From contig JAZQVC010000036.1 of the NCBI GenBank assembly GCA_045631645.1, forward strand, positions 1 through 27,268: a DNA stretch of 27,268 bases, in the 5' to 3' direction. The notes beneath the pieces were generated by a model. It worked only from the letters and a program-made list of their open reading frames with translations. It did no database searches and was not told the DNA's origin. Every line of letters begins with the position of its first letter. Position 1 is the first letter of the stretch. Positions 16,221-21,458 of this stretch are shown here, piece after piece. Both the position numbers and the translations under genes were made by a program. The DNA is from SIG459 sp045631645. GTDB taxonomy: Bacteria; Bacillota; Clostridia; Oscillospirales; Oscillospiraceae.

Positions 16221-16302
16221 CCCCCTTTGCAAGGTTTAAGCAGAAGTTGATTTATTGAATTCATTATATATCAGGCAGTGTGGCAATGCAAGGAGAGAAG
16301 CG
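16221..16302 (-). repeat. Promoter/leader repeat R2
   Basis: Second copy, nearly identical to R1, ending in AGAGAAGCG at 16294-16302. The ribosome site is AAAGGGGGT instead of the AAGGAGGT of the other copies. Confidence 0.9.
16263..16291 (-). promoter_or_regulatory. SigmaA promoter of membrane gene 2
   Basis: On the - strand, TTGCAT (16291-16286), 17 bases, TATAAT (16268-16263), as in the other three repeats. Confidence 0.85.
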
Positions 16303-16353
16303 ATTGAGGAGTTTGTTCAAGGATACCTGTTCAGCTTTTCAGAAAATCAATAA
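16294..16353 (+). pseudogene. 19-codon 3' remnant of the effector-family gene (type alpha end)
   Basis: The 20 codons including stop read REAIEEFVQGYLFSFSENQ and match the C-terminus of the 395-aa protein at 16 of 19 residues. The remnant is fused directly to R2. The shared AGAGAAGCG, present in R1 next to the longer copy, points to deletion by microhomology. It has no start or ribosome site and is not a gene. Confidence 0.8.
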
Positions 16354-16384
16354 AGCTGATAAATCTGCCTCGCAACAAAAAAGA

Positions 16385-16399
16385 GGAGGCAAAGCCTCC
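16385..16399. terminator. Hairpin terminator between remnant alpha and membrane gene 3
   Basis: GGAGGC (16385-16390) and GCCTCC (16394-16399) form a stem with an AAA loop. The A-run at 16377-16382 provides the T-run for the - strand. Confidence 0.75.
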
Positions 16400-16406
16400 C
16401 TATAGA

Positions 16407-16676
16407 TTACTCTTTCCATTTCCATATAAGCACCCGAATCCAATGAACGGCAAGACTAATTGCCAGAATTACTAAGCCGGTAGCGGTGGTAATTTCCCAG
16501 AGTTTGTCTGGTGCGACTATGTTATACAAAGTTGTAACAACCAACAAAATCGGGAAAGAGATAAGAATTGTTTTTCCGGAAATATCAATCTTAAATATGT
16601 CAGTCCAGTATGGCACGAGGATTATAACCATCATAGTTGAGAAAATGCCCCAAATCAAAGCAGTTCCAAAAGGCAT
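16407..16676 (-). CDS. 89-aa three-helix membrane protein 3 of the array
   Basis: The ATG at 16676 follows CGAAGGAGGT. The protein is colinear with proteins 2 and 4: three membrane helices, the PYW(T/A)D(I/M)FKIDISGK loop, TLYN before the second loop APDKLW, and the invariant HWIRVLIWKWKE end. By hand count it is identical to protein 4 at about 66 of 89 residues. Differences concentrate in the first helix (about residues 13-18) and the middle of the third, the pattern expected if those faces set specificity. Its + strand partner is reduced to 19 codons. The membrane gene is complete and retains promoter, ribosome site and terminator, so it alone has been kept. Confidence 0.8.
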   Translation of the reverse strand: MPFGTALIWGIFSTMMVIILVPYWTDIFKIDISGKTILISFPILLVVTTLYNIVAPDKLWEITTATGLVILAISLAVHWIRVLIWKWKE

Positions 16677-16683
16677 AGCCGTA

Positions 16684-16757
16684 CCTCCTTCGCAAGGTTT
16701 AAGCGGAAGCTAATCTGTTGAGCTCATTATATATCAGGCTGTGTGGCAATGCAAGGC
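16684..16757 (-). repeat. Promoter/leader repeat R3
   Basis: Third copy of the repeat. Homology with R1/R2 stops at GCAAGG, where a different effector-family 3' end begins. Confidence 0.9.
16726..16754 (-). promoter_or_regulatory. SigmaA promoter of membrane gene 3
   Basis: On the - strand, TTGCAT (16754-16749), 17 bases, TATAAT (16731-16726). Confidence 0.85.
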
Positions 16758-16771
16758 GACGGGCAGCAAGT

Positions 16772-16860
16772 GATTCGGTTTTTAGTAAAAAGATCTTGTC
16801 GCACAGTCATACGACTGGGTCAGGGGACATTACACACCCTATTTGCCTCCGCATAATTAA
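16772..16860 (+). pseudogene. 29-codon 3' remnant of the effector-family gene (type beta end), frameshifted
   Basis: The segment matches 15784-15873, the 3' end of the truncated copy, at about 84 of 90 positions. It lacks one base in the run after TTTAGTAAAAA, so the frame is broken. It is fused to R3 and followed by the same type of terminator and membrane gene. Confidence 0.85.
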
Positions 16861-16881
16861 AAGCTCGACTTTTACAAAAAA

Positions 16882-16906
16882 TATAGGGAGGCAAAGCCTC
16901 CCTATA
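16882..16906. terminator. Hairpin terminator between remnant beta and membrane gene 4
   Basis: TATAGGGAGGC (16882-16892) and GCCTCCCTATA (16896-16906) form a perfect 11-bp stem with an AAA loop. The upstream A-run gives a - strand T-run. Confidence 0.8.
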
Positions 16907-16908
16907 GA

Positions 16909-17178
16909 TTACTCTTTCCATTTCCATATAAGCACCCGAATCCAATGAACGGCAACACCAATTATAAGAATTACTAAGCCGACAATAGTGGTAACTTCCC
17001 ATAGTTTGTCTGGAGCGAACATGTTGTATAAGGTTGTGGCAACCAATGAAATCGGAAATATTATGAGTAATACTTTTCCGGAAATATCAATCTTAAACAT
17101 GTCAGCCCAGTACGGCACGAGGATCATTATAAATCCGGCAGCAAAAATAGCCCAAATTAGAGCAGTTTTGAAAGGCAT
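16909..17178 (-). CDS. 89-aa three-helix membrane protein 4 of the array
   Basis: The ATG at 17178 follows CGAAGGAGGT. An upstream in-frame start at 17229 would read through the ribosome site and leader and is rejected. The protein has the same three-helix layout and motifs as proteins 2 and 3 (YWADMFKIDISGK, APDKLW, HWIRVLIWKWKE). It is about three-quarters identical to protein 3. It is the rightmost unit, next to R4 and direct repeat B. The coding frame and all control sites are intact, while its partner is a 29-codon frameshifted remnant. Confidence 0.8.
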   Translation of the reverse strand: MPFKTALIWAIFAAGFIMILVPYWADMFKIDISGKVLLIIFPISLVATTLYNMFAPDKLWEVTTIVGLVILIIGVAVHWIRVLIWKWKE

Positions 17179-17184
17179 AGCTTT

Positions 17185-17258
17185 ACCTCCTTCGCAAGGT
17201 TTAAGCGGAAGTTGATTTATTGAGATCATTATATATCAGGCTGCGGGGCAATGCAAGG
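17185..17258 (-). repeat. Promoter/leader repeat R4
   Basis: Fourth copy. After GCAAGG the + strand does not enter effector-family sequence but runs into common intergenic hairpin repeats, so this is the right end of the array proper. Confidence 0.88.
17228..17256 (-). promoter_or_regulatory. SigmaA promoter of membrane gene 4
   Basis: On the - strand, TTGCAT (17256-17251), 17 bases, TATAAT (17233-17228). Confidence 0.85.
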
Positions 17259-17323
17259 AGGCGTGCACAAAGGTGGCATAGCGCGGTAAAGAAACAATCC
17301 CTCCGCCTCGCATAGGCTCGGCA

Positions 17324-17344
17324 CCTCCCTTTACACAAGGGAGG
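17324..17344. repeat. Intergenic hairpin repeat next to direct repeat B
   Basis: CCTCCCTT (17324-17331) and AAGGGAGG (17337-17344) pair around TACAC. Together with the following repeat it makes a composite, non-coding segment (17259-17475) of the kind scattered in gut Firmicute chromosomes. Confidence 0.65.
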
Positions 17345-17397
17345 CTTTGGATGGCGGCATTCCCACGATGTGGAAAGATGCGGCGGGAGCGGAGCTT

Positions 17398-17475
17398 AAA
17401 GCCTTCCCCTTGAGGGGAAGGTGTCTGCCAAAAGGCAGACGGATGAGGTGTTGGGGAGTAATAAGAAAAGGAGAG
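17398..17475 (+). repeat. Direct repeat B (78 bp) at the right edge of the array
   Basis: 75 of 78 positions match 13480-13557; differences are two bases in a hairpin loop and one before the ribosome site. Hairpins lie at 17402-17421 and 17423-17440. The AGGAGAG end supplies the ribosome site of the 28-aa leader ORF. The distance between repeats A and B is 3918 bp. Confidence 0.9.
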
Positions 17476-17478
17476 CAA

Positions 17479-17565
17479 ATGAGCGAAAAAATATACATAA
17501 GCAACCTCGACGGCCGCGGGGAAAGGGACAAGCTCTTCCGACAGAAGGGAGGCGGCAGAGCCTGA
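17479..17565 (+). CDS. 28-aa leader peptide overlapping the start of terL
   Basis: The ATG at 17479 follows AAAGGAGAG. The frame encodes a 28-residue, charged, Gly-rich peptide (MSEKIYISNLDGRGERDKL...) and stops at TGA 17563-17565. The stop overlaps a CTG that opens the terminase frame, and AAGGGAGG (17545-17552) lies inside the ORF nine bases before that CTG. This is the classic stop-start overlap for coupled translation, except for the rare start codon. Alternatively, the peptide is the true N-terminus of TerL, joined by a programmed or artefactual one-base shift. Confidence 0.5.
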   Translation: MSEKIYISNLDGRGERDKLFRQKGGGRA

Positions 17566-19202
17566 CAGACATAAGAAAGCCAAAAATCTACTGCGAAAGC
17601 TTCCTGAAAATAAGGGATAAAAAGGGCAGAATTATCCCTTTCGGCTTCAACCCGGCTCAGGAGGAATTTTACAACATAGTCCGCGAGGAGCATCAAAAGG
17701 GCAAGGGGGTGCGCATTGTGCTCCTGAAGGGCAGACAGATGGGATTTTCCACCCTCATAGAGGGGATGTTCTTCGCCCACTCCGCCACATCCCGCAACAC
17801 CAGCACCCTTGTTATGGCTCACGATGACGAGGCCAGCAGAAACCTTTTTGAGATGAACAAGCTGTTTTATGAGTCCTTACCCCCGCAGCTGAAGCCTATG
17901 CGCAAGGCCAGCAACTCACAGGAGCTTGTTTTCGGAAACCCCAGCCGAGATCCGGAGGCGGCAGGCAGAGAGCCCGGGCTCAGAAGCCGAATTCGCTGCG
18001 TCACCGCCGGAAGCAAGGGAGCGGGACGAGGTTTCACCTTTTCCAATGTCCATGGCTCCGAGGTGGCCTTCTGGCCAAACTTCAAGCAGACCCATGTTGC
18101 CGTTATGCAGACGGTGCCCGATGATAGCGACAGCTGCGTTATCTACGAGACCACTGCCAACGGACTTGGGGAATTCAAGGACTTCTGGGAGGAAGCTGCG
18201 GCGGGGCGCAACGGCTTCCGCGCCGTGTTTATGGCATGGTACAAGGAGCCGGGCTACCGAAGAAGCGTGGAGCCGGGAACGGTTTGGACAGCATACGAGA
18301 GGGCGATGATGGAGCGCCTTTCCCTCTCTCCCGAGCAGATGAGCTGGCGGCGCTGGTGCATAAGCACAAACTGCGCGGGAGACGAGGATATGTTCCGGCA
18401 GGAATACCCCTCCACACCCGAGGAGGCTTTTCTCACCAGCGGTAGACCCTTTTTCGATAATCCGCGGATAAACCTGCTTCTGGCCTCCGCGCCTCAGCCC
18501 ATAAAGACGGGTTATTTCATCCACGATGAGGAGCCGGACGGCAAGCCCGTAAATCCCCGATGGGTTGATGACCCCCGAGGCTGCATACGGCTTTGGGAGG
18601 AGCCCCAGCGGGGAGTGCCCTATGTCATCGGCGGCGACACCGCGGGAGAGGGCAGCGACTTTTTCACCGCCCACGGGGTGGACAACATTACGGGTAGGCA
18701 GGTGCTGGAGTATGAGCGGCAGGAGGGGAGCATTTTCTATGTGCGTCAGCTTTGGTGTCTGGGCGAATATTTCAATCGGGCGCTGCTGGCCATTGAGGTG
18801 AACTTCGATTCCTACCCGCTGACTATGCTGGAGCAATGGGGCTACCCTAATCTTTATCAGCGTCAGCGCTACGACAGGATAAAGAAGGAATATGTGGAGT
18901 CCTACGGTTTCCGCACAGATTCCGCAAGCCGACCTCTCGTGCTCAGCAACCTGCGCACTATCAGCGACGAGGCGGGGGATGTTTTGCTCAGCCGCGCACT
19001 TCTGGGGCAGATGCTTCAGTTTCAGTACGATAAGCACGGCAAGCCCCAGGCCGCGGCCGGTGAGCATGATGACCATGTGATGGCCGCCGCAATATGCCAT
19101 TTTGCCCGAAGCCAGCAGCGCTGCGCTCTTCTGCCCGAGAGCGAGGAAAAGCGCCAAAAGCTTATCGATAAGCTGGAAAAGGGCAAAAAAAGGAGATTTT
19201 AA
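17562..19202 (+). CDS. terL: Terminase large subunit (ATPase and nuclease)
   Basis: This is the motor that packages phage DNA into the procapsid. The N-terminal ATPase shows a Walker A-like LLKGRQMGFST, a Walker B-like SNVHGSEVAFW, and a coupling motif VIYETTANGLG. The C-terminal RNase H-like nuclease has the acidic residues in GGDTAGEGSD, AIEVNFDS and GEHDDHVMA. Homology-like sequence begins right at TDIRKPKIYCESFLKIR. No ATG, GTG or TTG in this frame lies near it. A GTG at 17421 would add 46 odd basic residues encoded by direct repeat B. The CTG at 17562, with a well-placed ribosome site, is the best start. The end is Lys-rich (KGKKRRF), and the scaffold-like gene follows after 17 bp. Confidence 0.9.
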   Translation: MTDIRKPKIYCESFLKIRDKKGRIIPFGFNPAQEEFYNIVREEHQKGKGVRIVLLKGRQMGFSTLIEGMFFAHSATSRNTSTLVMAHDDEASRNLFEMNKLFYESLPPQLKPMRKASNSQELVFGNPSRDPEAAGREPGLRSRIRCVTAGSKGAGRGFTFSNVHGSEVAFWPNFKQTHVAVMQTVPDDSDSCVIYETTANGLGEFKDFWEEAAAGRNGFRAVFMAWYKEPGYRRSVEPGTVWTAYERAMMERLSLSPEQMSWRRWCISTNCAGDEDMFRQEYPSTPEEAFLTSGRPFFDNPRINLLLASAPQPIKTGYFIHDEEPDGKPVNPRWVDDPRGCIRLWEEPQRGVPYVIGGDTAGEGSDFFTAHGVDNITGRQVLEYERQEGSIFYVRQLWCLGEYFNRALLAIEVNFDSYPLTMLEQWGYPNLYQRQRYDRIKKEYVESYGFRTDSASRPLVLSNLRTISDEAGDVLLSRALLGQMLQFQYDKHGKPQAAAGEHDDHVMAAAICHFARSQQRCALLPESEEKRQKLIDKLEKGKKRRF

Positions 19203-19219
19203 GAAAGGAAAAGTTAAAA

Positions 19220-19666
19220 ATGGAAGACATTATTCTGGAAGAAGCTGAGATCGCGGAGCAGACCGAAGATGCGGAAAACGCCGAAAATGCCCCTGCGGAG
19301 GAGGCAAATGACACCATTGAGAGAGGCATGGACATTGTGGACATCCATCTTATGGAGATGATAGACCGCTTCCCCGATGTGGACATCGACCGACTGGATA
19401 AAAACAGCTCTTTCCGCCGATTTGCCGGCTCCCGATATGGCAAGGAAAGCCTTGCCGATCTTTATGAAAGCTACAGAGACATTGTGGAAGGCGCGGAAAA
19501 AGCCGCCTCCTACAAAAGCGCCGCAAAAGCCGCCCGAACCACCGGAGGCAGCAGCGGCAAAAGCGCAGGCGCTCTTTCCTCCGACCAGAGGGAGACACTG
19601 AGACGCTGGAACGAATCCAACCCCGATATGAAGATGAGCGAGAAGGAATTTCTCCTCAGGGGTTGA
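19220..19666 (+). CDS. Acidic head protein, probable scaffold
   Basis: The 148-aa protein begins at an ATG behind AAAGGAAAAG. The first ~35 residues are almost all Glu, Asp and Ala. The middle is helical with a FRRFAGSRYGKESLADLYESYRD-type block (about 67-89), and an Ala/Ser/Gly linker precedes a short C-terminal helix. Its size, acidity, coiled-coil character and position directly before the coat gene fit a capsid scaffold. No protease or enzyme motif is visible. The assignment rests on position and composition only. Confidence 0.6.
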   Translation: MEDIILEEAEIAEQTEDAENAENAPAEEANDTIERGMDIVDIHLMEMIDRFPDVDIDRLDKNSSFRRFAGSRYGKESLADLYESYRDIVEGAEKAASYKSAAKAARTTGGSSGKSAGALSSDQRETLRRWNESNPDMKMSEKEFLLRG

Positions 19667-19699
19667 AAGAAATTTTACATATGAAAAGGAGATTAAAAA

Positions 19700-20644
19700 A
19701 TGAACACTGCATGGAAAACTGATAACTACAAATTTGTGGGCAAGGCTTTTGACTATGCCTACGCAAACCGAATCAACAAGCTTCTTGCCATCATGGGCGA
19801 GGTGAACTCCAACTCCATTGACTACGAGATCACCGCATCCGGCGGCTACGGCGAAATGCCCATTTATAACGGAAGCGACCTGAACGAGGCCACCAAGATG
19901 CGCGGTTTCAAAACCATCATCACTCCTCAGGAATATTCCCTCACCGAGGCCGTTGCCTATAAGCAGGCCAAAATTGACAAGAGCGGCGAGTGCCGCCGCG
20001 TGGGCGAATATCTGGGCGATGCTGCTGCAATGACCGTTTATATCCACGCCCTCCGCGTTATCGGCGGCGCTTTCGACAGCGATAAGCTGGGCGGCGACGG
20101 CAAGAGCTGGGCCGCAACCGACCATCCCGTTGCCTCCAAGGGCTCCAACGGACGAATTTTTGTCCCCGATGAGGAGGCAGGAACTTTCTCCAACCTCATC
20201 ACCGATACTCTCAGCGTAAGCGCAATCACCTCCGCTCAGTCTCTGGCAAGCCGCTTTGTGACCCCCGACGGTCTCCCCGTGCTGCAGGATATGAACCTTC
20301 TGCTTGTCTCCCCCGAACTGGAGGCAGAGGCCAAGAAGATTTGCGGCGAGAATGCCAAGTTCCGTCCCCTCCGCAACCCCGAGGATAACTCCAATGCGGC
20401 AAACCCCGTGGGCGACCTTCAGTATATGGTCATCGGCGGCGGCAAGGACGGCTTCACCGCAAAGCAGTGGGCCATCTGCGACCCCGTGCTCATGAAGCGC
20501 ATTTTCAAGCTGGTGTACATCACCCGTCCCAAGGTGCTTCCCAGCGATACCGAAAATCCCCTGAAGGATCTTTACACCGGCTATGTGGACTTCGGCATTG
20601 GCTGGGGTGACGCCAGACCCATTATCTTCTCCAATCCCAACTGA
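19700..20644 (+). CDS. Major coat protein (Mu gpT-like / HK97-fold candidate)
   Basis: The 314-aa protein starts at an ATG behind AAAAGGAG. It begins with a helical arm (FDYAYANRINKLLAIMGEV). It carries the ATDHP block typical of Mu gpT-like head subunits (about residues 136-140), followed by a Ser/Gly loop. Towards the end are a GGGKDGFTAKQW block and strands ending WGDARPIIF. Size, gene order (terL, scaffold-like, coat) and lack of enzymatic motifs support a capsid shell protein. Codon use is strongly biased to C-ending and CCC/CTC codons, more than in neighbouring genes, as expected for a highly expressed protein. Confidence 0.8.
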   Translation: MNTAWKTDNYKFVGKAFDYAYANRINKLLAIMGEVNSNSIDYEITASGGYGEMPIYNGSDLNEATKMRGFKTIITPQEYSLTEAVAYKQAKIDKSGECRRVGEYLGDAAAMTVYIHALRVIGGAFDSDKLGGDGKSWAATDHPVASKGSNGRIFVPDEEAGTFSNLITDTLSVSAITSAQSLASRFVTPDGLPVLQDMNLLLVSPELEAEAKKICGENAKFRPLRNPEDNSNAANPVGDLQYMVIGGGKDGFTAKQWAICDPVLMKRIFKLVYITRPKVLPSDTENPLKDLYTGYVDFGIGWGDARPIIFSNPN

Positions 20645-20660
20645 TGGGGAGGAATAGAGT

Positions 20661-20843
20661 ATGAGAAACAGATTCAAAAGCTGGGCACTTTGGCTTTCCA
20701 TCGGCGCGCTGATTGTTTTCTGTGTCAAGGAGTTTGCCGGAGTTGATATTTCCCACACCGTCAACGGCTTTTTGGATGTGCTTTTGCCCGTCCTCGTGGC
20801 CTTCGGTGTTGTAAATAACCCCACAGACAAGGAACATTTCTGA
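20661..20843 (+). CDS. Phage holin, phi LC3-type (copy 2), inside the head module
   Basis: The 60-aa protein differs from the holin at 1198 at only about seven positions (Q2R, V14I, A15G, I28V, E32H, K58E, N59H). It has the same two hydrophobic segments and NPTDK tail. The ribosome site GGGGAGGAA precedes the ATG. A holin between coat and connector genes is unusual, since holins normally sit with the endolysin. Many silent differences from copy 1 show long separate histories under selection for the same protein. It may be a second lysis control point, or have a different role such as membrane association of procapsids (inference). Confidence 0.85.
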   Translation: MRNRFKSWALWLSIGALIVFCVKEFAGVDISHTVNGFLDVLLPVLVAFGVVNNPTDKEHF

Positions 20844-20858
20844 GGGACTTATGTCCCC

Positions 20859-20884
20859 TCCGCGGGGGAAAGCTCCCCCGCGGA
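20859..20884. terminator. Strong GC hairpin between holin 2 and connector gene
   Basis: TCCGCGGGGGA (20859-20869) and TCCCCCGCGGA (20874-20884) form a perfect 11-bp stem with an AAGC loop, preceded by a small GGGAC/GTCCC hairpin (20844-20857). There is no T-run, so it may be an mRNA-processing or stability element that adjusts relative expression of coat/holin against downstream genes. Confidence 0.6.
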
Positions 20885-20901
20885 AGAGAGGAGCGAGAAA
20901 A

Positions 20902-21453
20902 ATGACATTAGAAGAGGGAAAACGCAGGGTATATATGCTGATGGATGAATATTCCTCCGCAGGCGCAATAACCCGCGACGGGGATATTGAGGCAAAAATG
21001 GCGGATTTTTTTGACACCGCCCAGAAGCAGGCGGCGGAGATAAAGAAAATTCGCCGTATGTACAAAATCGAGCGTAAAGCGGGAAAAACCCATTACCCTA
21101 TGCCCAAGGATTTTCTGAAGCTTGTGAGGGTATGGAAAGGAGACATGGTGAGCAAAGCTTTTCAGTGGAGAGGCGGAAGCATAATCATCCCCGAATCGGA
21201 AAAAGCCCCCATAGAAATAGAATATTTCGCCCTTCCTGCCACCATCGGCCCCAATACACCCGATAGCTATGAATTTGAGGTTGGGGAGGACGCCGCACAG
21301 GCGCTGCCCTATTTTGTGGCAAGCCAGCAGCTTATAACGGACCTTGTTATGGACTATGGCGCGCTTTACGCCATTTACCGCAACATGCTGGATTCACTTG
21401 AAAAATCCGACTCTCTGAGCTACGAGCTTTGCAACAGCTTCTATCGGAGGTAA
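20902..21453 (+). CDS. Head-tail connector or head-completion protein (probable)
   Basis: The 183-aa protein starts at ATG 20902 behind AGAGGAG; an upstream in-frame ATG at 20851 would read through the hairpin. The N-terminal part is helical (TLEEGKRRVYMLMDEYS). The middle has a YPMPKDFLKLVRVW block and a WRGGSIIIP strand, and the C-terminus is helical (AAQALPYFVASQQLI...). This helix-strand-helix order is common in podovirus and siphovirus connector proteins of the P22 gp4/HK97 gp6 kind. The match is by pattern, not by a diagnostic motif. It is followed after 5 bp by the large beta-rich protein and then the portal gene. Confidence 0.6.
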   Translation: MTLEEGKRRVYMLMDEYSSAGAITRDGDIEAKMADFFDTAQKQAAEIKKIRRMYKIERKAGKTHYPMPKDFLKLVRVWKGDMVSKAFQWRGGSIIIPESEKAPIEIEYFALPATIGPNTPDSYEFEVGEDAAQALPYFVASQQLITDLVMDYGALYAIYRNMLDSLEKSDSLSYELCNSFYRR

Positions 21454-21458
21454 GGCTT

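Noticed and set aside
16909..17229. 106-aa form of membrane protein 4
   Set aside because: The extra 17 residues translate the leader and ribosome site; the 89-aa form matches the other three members.
15078..17258. Four spaced repeats as a CRISPR array
   Set aside because: Units are 70-80 bp, spaced 470-1140 bp apart, and each is a promoter plus leader for a gene; no short uniform spacers.
13480..17475. Array as an insertion sequence or composite transposon
   Set aside because: No transposase or target duplication is seen; the flanking repeats are common intergenic hairpin elements, so recombination is more likely.
17421..17561. GTG-initiated 46-residue extension of TerL
   Set aside because: It would translate direct repeat B, whose other copy is non-coding upstream of another gene, and no ribosome site is correctly spaced.
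17916..19157. 413-codon open frame on the - strand
   Set aside because: It is antisense to the terL ATPase and nuclease motifs; no start signals.
19214..20830. 538-codon open frame on the - strand
   Set aside because: It is antisense to the scaffold-like, coat and holin genes, whose ribosome sites and motifs are clear; it is a codon-bias shadow.
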